The notes under the pieces are model-generated. The model saw only the letters and a list, made by a program, of their open reading frames with translations. It had not been told where the DNA came from and did not search any database. The position numbers and the translations under genes were made by a program. Of a stretch of 64,000 bases of DNA, positions 1 to 8,590 are shown one piece after another. Source of the DNA: Chloroflexota bacterium (GTDB taxonomy: Bacteria > Chloroflexota > Anaerolineae > Anaerolineales > Anaerolineaceae); NCBI GenBank assembly GCA_004347695.1, contig SLTK01000007.1, forward strand, positions 1,009,493 through 1,073,492. The letters run 5' to 3'. The stretch's first letter is position 1. Every line of letters starts with the position of its first letter.

Positions 1-56
1 TTGCCGGACCAGGCCTGCGACTTGAAGCTGGCAGGAGCATAAAATTCCTGAAACGA

Positions 57-629
57 TTGGGCTCGCGAACCAGCACTGTGATCATCCTATTAGCCATTCT
101 AATAACGAGTGTCTACCCGGCGATGGCATTTCAAACCGGTAATACTCAGGCGGAGAATTTATCCATCACCATAGATTTGGATACCGCAATTGTAAAAACT
201 GGAGATAAAGTGGAGTTCAATACCGTCGTGACGAACCTTGGAAGCAGCCCATCGCTGCCGCTAATTGTCGCGATGAACATCATCAACCTCAACGCCCAGG
301 GGGATGTGGTTGATCCGGAAGACTGGTCGCCGCAGCGGACGCAGTACAGCGAGTCGTTGGCACCAGGCGGATCGATTTCTCATGCCTGGATCATCAACAC
401 CATCCTGGATGGTGATTACATGGTGTATATGGTCCTTATCCCGGCACCAGGCAGTGTGGATGCTACCAGCCATCCGGTTGCCAGCCCGGGGATACACCTG
501 ACCGTAACTCAATTTACTCGACTAAACCCCGGTGGAGTCTTACCTTATGCCATTGGTGGTCCTGTAGTTGTACTTATCGGGATTTTGGTCCTTTATCGAA
601 TACGCAGGAAGCAGGTCGATAATGATTAA
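57..629 (+). CDS. Secreted/anchored CARDB-like protein
   Basis: No specific function is recognised. A hydrophobic N-terminal segment ending in an AMA-F cleavage-like site is followed by a beta-rich region of about 110 residues of the CARDB/NEW3 kind. A C-terminal membrane helix ends in a basic RIRRKQ tail, so the bulk should lie outside the cell. The TTG start is the first usable codon I see, but the frame stays open to the window edge and adds a KFLKR stretch that would suit a signal peptide n-region. The true start may therefore lie upstream. The gene precedes an adaptor lipoprotein and an RND pump in the same direction and is probably co-transcribed with them. Confidence 0.7.
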   Translation: MGSRTSTVIILLAILITSVYPAMAFQTGNTQAENLSITIDLDTAIVKTGDKVEFNTVVTNLGSSPSLPLIVAMNIINLNAQGDVVDPEDWSPQRTQYSESLAPGGSISHAWIINTILDGDYMVYMVLIPAPGSVDATSHPVASPGIHLTVTQFTRLNPGGVLPYAIGGPVVVLIGILVLYRIRRKQVDND

Positions 630-669
630 AAGTTCATCCTTGTTTGAGGTTATGAGAAAGGACGCAGAT

Positions 670-1428
670 ATGAAGACCCTTTTTCTTCGTTTCGTGATCT
701 TTGCAGCACTGACAAGTGTTGCATTGGTCGGATGTTCGCCCAAGGCGACCGCTTCGGAAAAAGTTCTTCCAGCAACGCTGGAGGAAATTGAGGGGTCCGA
801 GTTCAAGCGGGTCGTTCTGACGGAAAAAGCCGCAGGCCGTATCAGCATCCAGACTGCCATGGTGGATGAGGCCACGGTTGATCGCAAATTAAGGGTCGCC
901 GGTGAGGTAATCTCGCCAATGTCCACCGGGACAGGTGCGAATGCTCCTGCTTATATTCGAGTTCGGCTGACTGCTGGCGGGGCACAGGAAGTTGATCGGG
1001 CCAAGCAGGCCTTTATCATCCCGCTGACCGGTGCTGCGGATGCAAAGTCATATTCCGCAAAATCGGTTTTGGTCGAGGGACTGGTTGATGACATTGAAGA
1101 TGAAGATGATCTGGATGATCTTTACCTTGAAATCGAGGATGATGATTATGATCTGACAGTTGGCGAGCGTGTCTTTGTTGATTTTTCCCTTGCCAGCGGT
1201 CAGGTGCAGCGCATGGTCATTCCCTATTCGGCTGTGATCTACGGCGTAAATGGTGAAACATGGGTATACATCAATCCCGAACCACTCGTCTATGTGCGCC
1301 AGCCGATTGTGATCGATTATATCGATGGAGACCAGGTGTATTTGGTCGAGGGCCCAGAGACGGGTTCAACGGTAGTGACTATGGGCGTGGCGGAGTTATT
1401 CGGAGCCGAAACTGGAGTATCCAAATAA
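670..1428 (+). CDS. Short RND adaptor-like lipoprotein (membrane fusion protein family)
   Basis: The ATG at 670 is preceded by AAAGGA at good spacing; the frame is open further upstream, but that part overlaps the previous gene. The product is about 252 residues with a lipobox (LVGC, Cys22), so it should be a lipoprotein. The C-terminal part, with a VPYSAV/IPYSAV-type strand and a GPETGSTVVTMGVAELF ending, resembles the beta-barrel and membrane-proximal domains of RND membrane fusion proteins. It is much shorter than CusB/CzcB (about 400 residues), and I see no coiled-coil hairpin. Residues 140-161 are very rich in Asp and Glu, which could bind cations. It sits 18 bp before the pump gene, which supports an adaptor role. 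Confidence 0.7.
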   Translation: MKTLFLRFVIFAALTSVALVGCSPKATASEKVLPATLEEIEGSEFKRVVLTEKAAGRISIQTAMVDEATVDRKLRVAGEVISPMSTGTGANAPAYIRVRLTAGGAQEVDRAKQAFIIPLTGAADAKSYSAKSVLVEGLVDDIEDEDDLDDLYLEIEDDDYDLTVGERVFVDFSLASGQVQRMVIPYSAVIYGVNGETWVYINPEPLVYVRQPIVIDYIDGDQVYLVEGPETGSTVVTMGVAELFGAETGVSK

Positions 1429-1446
1429 CCGTTCGGGAGGTATCTC

Positions 1447-4400
1447 ATGCGCTGGATCGTAGCAAATAGCCTGCGATTTCGTTACCTGATTGTTTTTGCC
1501 GCAGCAGCCATGCTGTTTATCGGTATTGTCCAATTGAGCAACTCGGCTGTGGATGTCTTCCCTGAATTTGCGCCGCCTAAGGTGGAAATCCAGACATTCT
1601 CCCTTGGCCTCTCTGCCGCCGCGGTTGAGGAGTTGGTCACTGTGCCGCTTGAACAGGCGTTAAACGGCCTGCCCGGATTGGATGTAATGCGCTCAAGATC
1701 GGTGCCGGATCTTTCTGCAATCGTGCTCATCTTTGAGCCTGAAACCGATTTGATCTTAGCCCGCCAATTGGTGCAAGAGCGTATTTCAGCGGTTTATTCA
1801 TCTCTCCCGACCTGGGCTGCGCCCCCAGTGATCATCCAGCCACTGTCATCGACCAGCCGGGTGATGAAGATTGGCATTTCATCGGATGAGGTCGATATGA
1901 TGGATCTTTCGATGATTGCCTACTGGAAGATCCGGGCCAGGCTGCTGGACGTCCCTGGGGTGGCAAATGCGCCGATTTGGGGTGAGCGTATTAAGATGCC
2001 TCAGGTGCAGGTTGATCCTGGCAAAATGCAGGCCTATGACGTCGCGCTAAATGAGGTCATGGATTCCACCGCAGACGCCCTGGATGTAGGCCTGTTGATG
2101 TATTCCGAGGGGTCTGTAATTGGCACTGGCGGCTTTATTGATACACCCAACCAGCGCATTGGACTACAAACGGTGCTTCCCATCCTGGAGCCGGCTGGAT
2201 TGGCTCAAGTACCAATTTACAACCGGTACAAAAATGACGGCAATCCATTGTTGTTGAGCGACATTGGAAACGTTGTCTGGGACACCTGGCCGCTGTTTGG
2301 CGATGCAGTTATCAACGACGGTGAAGGTTTGATGATGATTGTTGAAAAACTGCCCTGGGCCAACACCCTTGAAGTCACCCGCGGTGTTGAAGAAGCCATC
2401 GCCGAGATGAAGCCGGGACTGAGGGACATTGATATTGACACCACCATTTTCCGCCCCGCTACATTTATTGAACAATCCATTAGTAATCTCACCGAATCCC
2501 TGCTGATCGGCGCTTTTCTGGTCGTCCTGGTTCTACTGTTTTTCCTGTTTGAGTGGCGGGTAGCATTAATCAGCGCAACGATCATTCCGCTATCTTTGAT
2601 GGCTTCGCTGCTGGTACTCAATTTACGGGGTGTAACCATCAACGTGATGACCCTGGCTGGTTTGGCAATCGCCATTGGCGCGGTAGTAGATGATGCCATC
2701 GTGGATGTCGAGAATATTGTGCGCCGGTTACGGCGGCTGCGCAAAGAGGGCAGCACCCTTTCAACCGCGAGGATTGTTTTAGATGCGTCCATTGAGGTGC
2801 GCGGGGCAATTGTTTATGCGTCGTTGATAGAAATTTCCGCCCTGCTGCCCGTTTTCTTCCTGGAGGGACTTTCCGGCGCGTTCTTTAAACCACTTGCAAC
2901 AGCTTACATTGTCGCAGGTCTGGTCTCGCCGCTAATTGCATTAACCGTTACGCCAGCGATGGTGCTGATCTTAATGCAGAATGCGCCGATCGAGCACCGT
3001 GAATCCCCCATCATCCCTTGGCTGCATCGGATCTATGATCGCGTCTTGAGTGCAACTTTACGTTCTCCTGGATTCGCCTATGGCACTGCCACCGTTATCG
3101 TTTTAGCGGGAATGATCGTTACACCGTCCCTCGGCTCAGAGCTTTTACCTTCTTTTAAAGAGCGTGACTTTCTGATGCACTGGATCACTAAACCCGGCAC
3201 CTCTCATCCTGAAATGTGGCGCATCACCGCGCAGGCTTGTCGTGAGTTGTTAACCATTGACGGCGTTCGCAATTGCGGCTCTCATATTGGCCAGGCATTG
3301 CTGGCAGATGAGCCGTACGGTGTTTACTTCACTGAGAACTGGATCAGTATTGATCCGGCGGTTGATTATGATGACACGCTTGCCAAAGTCCAGGAAACCG
3401 TGGATGGTTACCCTGGCCTGGTTCGCGACGTGCAAACCTACCTGAAGGAAAGGATTCGTGAGGTTTTGACCGGTTCCAGCGATACAGTGGTAATCCGCAT
3501 CTATGGACCTGACCTTGAAGTGTTGCGTGAAAAAGCGGATGAGGTGTTAGCCGCCATGGAAGGGATTCCCGGTATAGTGGATTTGAAGAAGGAATTACAT
3601 GCCGACATGCCGCAAGTTAATATTGAAGCTGATTTGTTGGCGTCGCAGCGGTATGGGTTAAAACCAGGTGAAATTCGGCGTGCGACAGCCTTTTTGCTGC
3701 AAGGTGAAGAGGTGGGCGACATCTTTGTGGGCGGCAAGACTTATGATGTGAACGTTTGGAGCACTCCCGAAACTCGCGACAGCCTGTATGACATTCAGAA
3801 TTTACTGATTGACACCCCCGATGGCGGGCGGGTTCGTCTTGCGGATGTTGCAAGTGTGCAAATGGTCCCGTCCCCCAACGTGATCGAACGGGAAGGCCAG
3901 TCGCGGAAGATCGATGTATCGGCTAACGTGCGCGATCGCGACCTGGGCTCAGTTGCCAGAGATGTAGAGGCTGTTTTGCAGACGGTACCTTTCCCACTGG
4001 AATATCATGCTGAGGTACTGGGTGAATTTGCCGAGCGCCAGGCAGCCCAGAATCGCATCTTCCTCACAGGCATCTTTGCCTTGATCGCGATCTTCATTCT
4101 GCTGCAAACCTCGTTCAATAATTGGCGCCTGGCCACCCTTACCTTCTTTACCCTGCCCTGGGCATTGGTAGGCGGTCTGCTGGCAGCCTTCCTTGGGAAT
4201 AAGGGTGTCCTTTCGCTGGGTTCGTTGGTAGGGCTGTTGACTATACTGGGCATCGCCACCCGCAACGGTATCATGATGATTAGCCATTTCCAGCACCTGG
4301 AAAATGAGGAAGGCGAAGCCTTTGGGCCGGAGCTGGTCAAACGCGGCGCGCGGGAAAGAATTGCGCCGATCATGATGACTGCATTAACTACCGGCCTGGC

Positions 4401-4584
4401 TTTGGTCCCCCTGGTGATTGCAGGCAACATCCCAGGTCAGGAGATAGAGCACCCTATGGCAATCGTGATTCTGGGTGGATTGGTCACATCGACATTGCTG
4501 AACCTGTTGGTTGTACCGACCCTTTACTTGAAATTTGGCAAGAGCCGGAAACATCTCGCGCAGATGGATCGTTCAATGGCATGA
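1447..4584 (+). CDS. RND efflux pump, CzcA/CusA (HME) class
   Basis: Predicted proton-driven RND transporter of 1,045 residues, the usual family length. GGGAGG precedes the ATG. The N-terminus (VFPEFAPPKVEIQT, then VTVPLEQALNGLPGL and ARQLVQERIS) is typical of heavy-metal-efflux RND pumps. Hydrophobic clusters near residues 350-520 and 870-1035 form the two helical bundles. The TM4 relay region reads VVDDAIVDVEN, giving an Asp415/Asp416 pair like that of AcrB and Glu422 as in CzcA; the extra Asp of CzcA (its D402) is replaced by Ala. In TM10 the usual Lys is Arg (ATRNGIMMIS). No outer-membrane factor gene is nearby. The substrate cannot be fixed from sequence. Confidence 0.92.
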   Translation: MRWIVANSLRFRYLIVFAAAAMLFIGIVQLSNSAVDVFPEFAPPKVEIQTFSLGLSAAAVEELVTVPLEQALNGLPGLDVMRSRSVPDLSAIVLIFEPETDLILARQLVQERISAVYSSLPTWAAPPVIIQPLSSTSRVMKIGISSDEVDMMDLSMIAYWKIRARLLDVPGVANAPIWGERIKMPQVQVDPGKMQAYDVALNEVMDSTADALDVGLLMYSEGSVIGTGGFIDTPNQRIGLQTVLPILEPAGLAQVPIYNRYKNDGNPLLLSDIGNVVWDTWPLFGDAVINDGEGLMMIVEKLPWANTLEVTRGVEEAIAEMKPGLRDIDIDTTIFRPATFIEQSISNLTESLLIGAFLVVLVLLFFLFEWRVALISATIIPLSLMASLLVLNLRGVTINVMTLAGLAIAIGAVVDDAIVDVENIVRRLRRLRKEGSTLSTARIVLDASIEVRGAIVYASLIEISALLPVFFLEGLSGAFFKPLATAYIVAGLVSPLIALTVTPAMVLILMQNAPIEHRESPIIPWLHRIYDRVLSATLRSPGFAYGTATVIVLAGMIVTPSLGSELLPSFKERDFLMHWITKPGTSHPEMWRITAQACRELLTIDGVRNCGSHIGQALLADEPYGVYFTENWISIDPAVDYDDTLAKVQETVDGYPGLVRDVQTYLKERIREVLTGSSDTVVIRIYGPDLEVLREKADEVLAAMEGIPGIVDLKKELHADMPQVNIEADLLASQRYGLKPGEIRRATAFLLQGEEVGDIFVGGKTYDVNVWSTPETRDSLYDIQNLLIDTPDGGRVRLADVASVQMVPSPNVIEREGQSRKIDVSANVRDRDLGSVARDVEAVLQTVPFPLEYHAEVLGEFAERQAAQNRIFLTGIFALIAIFILLQTSFNNWRLATLTFFTLPWALVGGLLAAFLGNKGVLSLGSLVGLLTILGIATRNGIMMISHFQHLENEEGEAFGPELVKRGARERIAPIMMTALTTGLALVPLVIAGNIPGQEIEHPMAIVILGGLVTSTLLNLLVVPTLYLKFGKSRKHLAQMDRSMA

Positions 4585-4607
4585 GCCATTCGGATTCGCA
4601 ATCGAGT

Positions 4608-4650
4608 GCAGCGGTGCGAAAATGATTTCAAAAATTCCTTGCGCCGCTGC
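4608..4650 (+). other. Intercistronic hairpin between RND pump and lipoprotein genes
   Basis: GCAGCGGTGC pairs with GCGCCGCTGC (10 bp with one G-U) around a 23-nt loop. No T-run follows; the AGGAGGT of the next gene begins about 11 nt later. It may stabilise or attenuate the message, but its role is unknown. Confidence 0.4.
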
Positions 4651-4674
4651 CTTGATTAAGCAGGAGGTTTAGGC

Positions 4675-6129
4675 GTGCACCGCAAGAAACCACAATTTGC
4701 TCTGATAATCGCTGCTGTTTTACTGGCAGCAGCAGCATGCGCACCTCAATCCAACGGGGAACTGCCCCCTGAATTAGATCCTCAGAATTTTGATCGTCCA
4801 ACTGAGATTACGAATTCATTTTTACCGATGACACCCGGGACGCGTTACGTATATGAAGGTATCACGGTCGAGGATGACGGCACCGAGGTTTCTCATCAGG
4901 TTATTATCCACATCACCGGACTTACAAAGGTCATCGGTGGCGTGCCGTCGCTGGTTTCGTGGGATCTGGATTACAGCGATGGCGAATTGGTCGAGGCTGA
5001 GCTGGCCTTCTTTGCTCAGGATAATGACGGCGCCGTCTGGCGGATGGGCGAATTTCCGGTTGAATACGATGGCGAGATGATTCTGGACACCCCCGCCTGG
5101 ATTCACGGCATCAAAGATGCGCGCGCAGGCATTATGATGCAAGCCAAACCCCAGACTGGCACACCCAGTTATGCCCAGGGTTGGGGTCCGGACGTCGATT
5201 GGACCGATCGTGGTCAGGTGGACCAGGTGGATCAGGATACCTGCGTCCCCGCCGATTGCTATTCGGACGTACTGGTGATTGCAGAGACCAGCACCTCTGA
5301 ACCGGATGCCGAGCAGTTAAAGTATTATGCACCGGGCGTCGGCAATGTGCGGGTGGGCTGGCGTGGCGAAGGTGAAAAGACCAGGGAAACTTTGGAACTG
5401 GTCAAGGTCGAGCACCTCGCTGGTGCAGCCTTGAAGGAAGTGCAAATCAAAGCGCTGGAGCTTGAAAGCCTGGCATACCAGGAGAGTCAGGACGTCTACG
5501 GCCTGACTGAGCCGATATTGGAAGCGGCTGCTTTGGGGCGAATTGAGGTTGCGACGCCGAAGGAAACCGCTGAAGTACCTGTCGCCAGTCTGCCGGGATC
5601 GCCTGAAGAGATTGTCATTTACGCTTCGGACCTGCCGGAGAATGCCTTGTTCGAGCTTGAATTTTGGGACGACGAGGCTTCTCCGGGTGGCAGATTGATC
5701 GGGCTGGTAAATAACGGCGACGAGCTTGACCCGCCGCCGGAAAATGATCCCAACGCCACCTTTTCCGTGCAGGTGCTTGGCGGAGAGTCGTACCGCTGCT
5801 GGATCCACATGAAAGTGGGCGAACAGCTTGGTAAATCCACAGCCAACGTGATTTACGTGGCTTTTTCAGATGCTTTAAATGAAGCCGGGCAGACTGCTTA
5901 TAAAATACAGACTGACAGTTATCTGACCGCGCAAGGGTCTCAACAACAGGGTTGGAGCTGGGTGGGTTGCGACCTGGAAGGTGCGCCAGCGTTGATTGAA
6001 TTCCCCGCAGATGGTGAAATCACCGTACGGCTGCAAGCTGGCATGGAAGGGGTCGGTTTTGACCAGTTCATCCTGAGCATGGGTGAATACTTGGAATCGC
6101 CGCCTGTAGGTGCAATCGTCGTAAAGTAA
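4675..6129 (+). CDS. Secreted lipoprotein, unknown function
   Basis: Starts at GTG just after a strong AGGAGGT. A basic n-region, a hydrophobic stretch and a lipobox (AAAC, Cys22) make it a lipoprotein of 484 residues. Residues about 45-245 (NSFLPMTPGTRYVYEG through GVGNVRVGW) match a type of uncharacterised bacterial exported protein that begins with a 'N-fPl-pGt-yvYeG' strand; I know no function for it. A second beta-rich half (about 290-484) is probably a separate carbohydrate- or protein-binding-like module. The gene follows the RND pump in the same orientation and may be a surface accessory of that system, which is inference. Confidence 0.75.
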   Translation: MHRKKPQFALIIAAVLLAAAACAPQSNGELPPELDPQNFDRPTEITNSFLPMTPGTRYVYEGITVEDDGTEVSHQVIIHITGLTKVIGGVPSLVSWDLDYSDGELVEAELAFFAQDNDGAVWRMGEFPVEYDGEMILDTPAWIHGIKDARAGIMMQAKPQTGTPSYAQGWGPDVDWTDRGQVDQVDQDTCVPADCYSDVLVIAETSTSEPDAEQLKYYAPGVGNVRVGWRGEGEKTRETLELVKVEHLAGAALKEVQIKALELESLAYQESQDVYGLTEPILEAAALGRIEVATPKETAEVPVASLPGSPEEIVIYASDLPENALFELEFWDDEASPGGRLIGLVNNGDELDPPPENDPNATFSVQVLGGESYRCWIHMKVGEQLGKSTANVIYVAFSDALNEAGQTAYKIQTDSYLTAQGSQQQGWSWVGCDLEGAPALIEFPADGEITVRLQAGMEGVGFDQFILSMGEYLESPPVGAIVVK

Positions 6130-6143
6130 ATCGGGAGGTGGTT

Positions 6144-6365
6144 ATGGAAGAAACGGCCAAATCGCATCAATTGGCGCTGCCTGTGAATTGGACGGACGTT
6201 ATCGTCCGGGCGCTCGTGATCTTCGTGATTTCGTTCCTGACGTTTCATGTAAAAGAGTACATCGATGCCGGCAGGTTCGATACAGTTGACATCATCATCG
6301 ATTCGTTATGGCTGGCAGGTGGTTCTATCATTGTTTATGCAGTGCTGCTGATGATTAGACGATAG
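6144..6365 (+). CDS. Small two-helix membrane protein
   Basis: 74 residues. The ATG at 6144 lies 5 nt after GGGAGG; a GTG two codons earlier falls inside that ribosome binding site and is unlikely to be used. Two hydrophobic segments (residues about 17-37 and 52-72) end in a basic IRR tail. The gene starts 14 bp after the lipoprotein stop, so it is probably the last gene of the RND-pump operon. No family is recognised. Confidence 0.65.
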   Translation: MEETAKSHQLALPVNWTDVIVRALVIFVISFLTFHVKEYIDAGRFDTVDIIIDSLWLAGGSIIVYAVLLMIRR

Positions 6366-6375
6366 TGGAAATTGT

Positions 6376-6487
6376 GCGGACAAAACAAGGAGTCTACGCT
6401 CCATAGCCCTGTGATAAACCCCTCGTTATCTCGGGGCAGGAAGTTTATTGAATCGTATGGGAAAGCGTACGGATTTGTTTTGTCTGC
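6376..6487 (+). ncRNA. Possible structured RNA (multi-branch fold)
   Basis: A 13-nt closing stem (6376-6388 with 6475-6487, one G-U) encloses three local pairings: GGAG/CTCC, a composite CCTG+CCCC with GGGG+CAGG, and CGTA/TACG. The rest of 6366-6599 has no convincing gene; the 71-codon frame across it lacks a ribosome binding site and family features. I match this to no known riboswitch or RNA family. Confidence 0.22.
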
Positions 6488-6599
6488 ATTTGTACGTATC
6501 AGAGGGTTTCCTGATAATAACTTTTCGCGTCATCGCCTTTGTTGTTTAGACATTGGGTGTTCGAATCCTACGGGACGCCAGTTTTAACCAACCGGGTTG

Positions 6600-6821
6600 C
6601 TACATATTCAAGTACTTCAGCGCCTCATAGACCAGCAGTGCCGGCCACACAATGGCTTTCAAAAACCCCAAAACACCCAACCAGAAGGTGGTAGCGTGCC
6701 CGATGAAATAGACTGCCGCACCAATAAAGCCCAGGCCATAGACGGCTTCGGACCCGCCACCTCGGCGGCAATATTTAGTTTTGTGTCTTTCCGGTACGGA
6801 TGAGGTTGTTTCTGCGGTCAT
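6600..6821 (-). CDS. Small conserved-type membrane protein, divergent from the ArsR-rhodanese gene
   Basis: 73 residues. The ATG at 6821 follows GGAGGAAAA; the longer frame upstream has no ribosome binding site. A short polar basic N-terminus is followed by two helices (YGLGFIGAAVYFI; LGVLGFLKAIVWPALLVYEAL). The pattern 'HATTFWLGVLGFLKxxVWPAxLVYxxLK' is one I associate with a widespread small inner-membrane protein of unknown function. The upstream region carries a copy of the TTGAAT-type 13-mer also found around the neighbouring arsR promoter, so shared control is likely. Confidence 0.75.
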   Translation of the reverse strand: MTAETTSSVPERHKTKYCRRGGGSEAVYGLGFIGAAVYFIGHATTFWLGVLGFLKAIVWPALLVYEALKYLNM

Positions 6822-6839
6822 TTTTCCTCCATTTATGAA

Positions 6840-6852
6840 TTGAATATTTGTC
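6840..6852 (+). promoter_or_regulatory. Candidate ArsR-family operator copy 1
   Basis: TTGAATATTTGTC lies 19 bp upstream of the minus-strand small membrane gene. It differs at two or three positions from the copies at 7021 and 7072 (consensus TTGAATRYTTGWC). Assignment to the adjacent regulator is inference. Confidence 0.4.
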
Positions 6853-7020
6853 ATCACTATATACGGCAATAATTGCCCTGGGTTGTATGACAGGAAAGGA
6901 TATTTTTGTAAAACCGGGATGATTTTTTCTCGGGGATACATCGGCCTTCTAGCCTCACCTTTAAATTCGATAAACGCGAATAGGATCGAACGGGCCAATC
7001 GAGGAAAGGGGATAATAAAA

Positions 7021-7084
7021 TTGAATACTTGACAAAAAAGGTAAAAGTTATTATAATATTCAATAATTCAATTGAATGCTTGAC
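7021..7084 (+). promoter_or_regulatory. Promoter and operator of the ArsR-rhodanese gene
   Basis: A perfect sigma-A type promoter, TTGACA (7029-7034), 17 bp, TATAAT (7052-7057). It is flanked by two near-identical 13-mers, TTGAATACTTGAC (7021-7033, overlapping the -35) and TTGAATGCTTGAC (7072-7084, near the start of transcription). A perfect 12-bp palindrome ATTCAATTGAAT sits at 7066-7077. Sites placed like this would block polymerase when bound, which fits autorepression by an ArsR protein. Confidence 0.75.
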
Positions 7085-7096
7085 TGAGAGTCTGAT

Positions 7097-7771
7097 ATGC
7101 CTGCTAATGATAATGGTAACCGTGTAGATAAAGAACGCCTGTACGAATTGTTTTCAAAAATTAGCAGCGCGATGGCTAATCGGCACCGGCTGGAATTGCT
7201 CGATCTACTGGTGCAGGCGCCGCGGACGGTTGAGGAGCTGGCGGAGCAGGCGCATATGAGCGTTCCCAATACCTCCCAGCACCTGCAGCGATTGAAGCAT
7301 GCCAACCTGGTCATCGATGTGCGCGACGGACAATACATTCGCTACTTCCTGGCGGACCCCTCGATCACCCGATTGTGGAGCGCATTGCGCCGCGTGGCAA
7401 AAAATCAGTTGGCCGACCTTGGCCCGGCTTTGGATCGTTACCGCCCGCAGCGCCACCGCTTCACCCGCATTACACCTGACGAATTACACGGCTGGATGCA
7501 AAGAGATGAAGCCGTTTTGATCGATGTTCGTCCCGCAGTGGAGTACAAGGCCGGGCATCTTCCCGGGTCGATTTCGATGCCCATTGATAATCTAAGCGAA
7601 CATATCGCTGAACTCCCCAAAGGAAAGACCGTGGTTGCTTATTGCCGCGGACCGTACTGTGTATATGCTGACCAGGCATTGGAATTGCTTATGGATCAAG
7701 GTTACCCGGTCGCCCGCCTGGAAGAGGGTGTGGCCGAATGGCTGGAGGAAGATTATCCCCTCGAAACGTAA
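7097..7771 (+). CDS. ArsR-family regulator fused to a rhodanese domain
   Basis: 224 residues. An ArsR winged helix occupies about residues 12-100 (ANRHRLELLDLL, then VPNTSQHLQRLKHANLV for helix recognition). A rhodanese domain follows from about 125 to 220 (LIDVRPAVEYKAGHLPGS, then AYCRGPYC). The catalytic-type Cys is Cys183, with Cys188 close by. The winged helix has no Cys, so the metal-site ELCVC motif of classical ArsR is absent. Sensing through a persulfide or other thiol ligand on the rhodanese domain is the likely mode, by inference. It should repress its own promoter and perhaps the divergent small membrane gene and the downstream OsmC, methyltransferase and dioxygenase genes. Confidence 0.93.
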   Translation: MPANDNGNRVDKERLYELFSKISSAMANRHRLELLDLLVQAPRTVEELAEQAHMSVPNTSQHLQRLKHANLVIDVRDGQYIRYFLADPSITRLWSALRRVAKNQLADLGPALDRYRPQRHRFTRITPDELHGWMQRDEAVLIDVRPAVEYKAGHLPGSISMPIDNLSEHIAELPKGKTVVAYCRGPYCVYADQALELLMDQGYPVARLEEGVAEWLEEDYPLET

Positions 7772-7930
7772 GATCCTCAGGGCTCAAGGCTGAATTCCTC
7801 CACCGATTTCCACCCTGCCAACCTTTTCAATTCTCGCACTCATATTTCATCGCTGACACGTACCTTCACCGGTCAGGGTTTTCCCTGCCCGGATTATCAA
7901 CCACTTTCTGATTCATTTGGAGGAATCACA

Positions 7931-8497
7931 ATGGCTACTACCGTCCAAACCAATCTTAATGGTGTCAATGTCGATACACTGGTCCAAACCATCCAGGCCA
8001 TTCAGGAGAATCCTGATCTGGCAAAATTCACCTTTCGCTCCCAGACAAAATGGATTAATGGTGGACACAGCACAACCATGATCCAATCTTTCCATGGTGC
8101 TGGCGCTGAAGATGCTTCTCGCACCCGGCCGTTTGTCATCGAAGGGGATGAACCGCCTGTTCTGTTAGGCGAAAACTACGGGCCGAATGCAGTTGAGTCG
8201 GTGCTGCAGGCGCTGGCTTCCTGCCTGGCCGTGGGTTTCATTTACAACGCGTCTGCTCAGGGGATCAAGGTTGACAGCCTTGAATTCTGGCTGGAAGGCG
8301 AACTGGACCTGCATCCTTTCCTGGGGCTATCCGACAAAATCCGCCCGGGATACAACAAGGTCTCGGTCAATTACCGCATAAAGACCAACGCGCCCCGCGA
8401 AAAGGTCGAAGCGCTTTGCGACTACGTACAGGCGACATCGCCTGTAATGGATATCCTGCGAAATCCCGTGCCGGTCACCGTCAATATGATCGATTAA
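7931..8497 (+). CDS. OsmC-family peroxide/thiol stress protein
   Basis: 188 residues; GGAGGAATCACA precedes the ATG. The OsmC fold is recognised by NAVESVLQALASCLAVGF with the peroxidatic-type Cys98, followed by the VNYRIKTNAPREKVEALCDYVQ region. The second conserved Cys of the family, normally in a 'Cp(v)' turn, is Ser170 here (ATSPVMD). Cys163 lies seven residues before it and may or may not substitute. OsmC proteins reduce organic hydroperoxides or act on sulfane-sulfur species in the cytoplasm. The gene lies 159 bp after the ArsR-rhodanese gene and 93 bp before the methyltransferase. Confidence 0.9.
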   Translation: MATTVQTNLNGVNVDTLVQTIQAIQENPDLAKFTFRSQTKWINGGHSTTMIQSFHGAGAEDASRTRPFVIEGDEPPVLLGENYGPNAVESVLQALASCLAVGFIYNASAQGIKVDSLEFWLEGELDLHPFLGLSDKIRPGYNKVSVNYRIKTNAPREKVEALCDYVQATSPVMDILRNPVPVTVNMID

Positions 8498-8525
8498 GAC
8501 CGGCACATTCATATAGATGCCCAAA

Positions 8526-8561
8526 GGGGGTGTTGCGGTGATGGCTTTGCCGCACGCCCCC
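8526..8561 (+). other. Intercistronic hairpin between osmC-like and methyltransferase genes
   Basis: GGGGGTGTTGCGG can pair with GCCGCACGCCCCC with one bulge around a short loop. No U-run follows, so it is more likely an mRNA-processing or stability element than a terminator. Role inferred. Confidence 0.35.
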
Positions 8562-8590
8562 TGCAACCGATAAATTTGAATGAGGTCAAT

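Noticed and set aside
6372..6587. 71-codon plus-strand frame
   Set aside because: No ribosome binding site or family pattern; it crosses the hairpin-rich region and a tRNA-like end.
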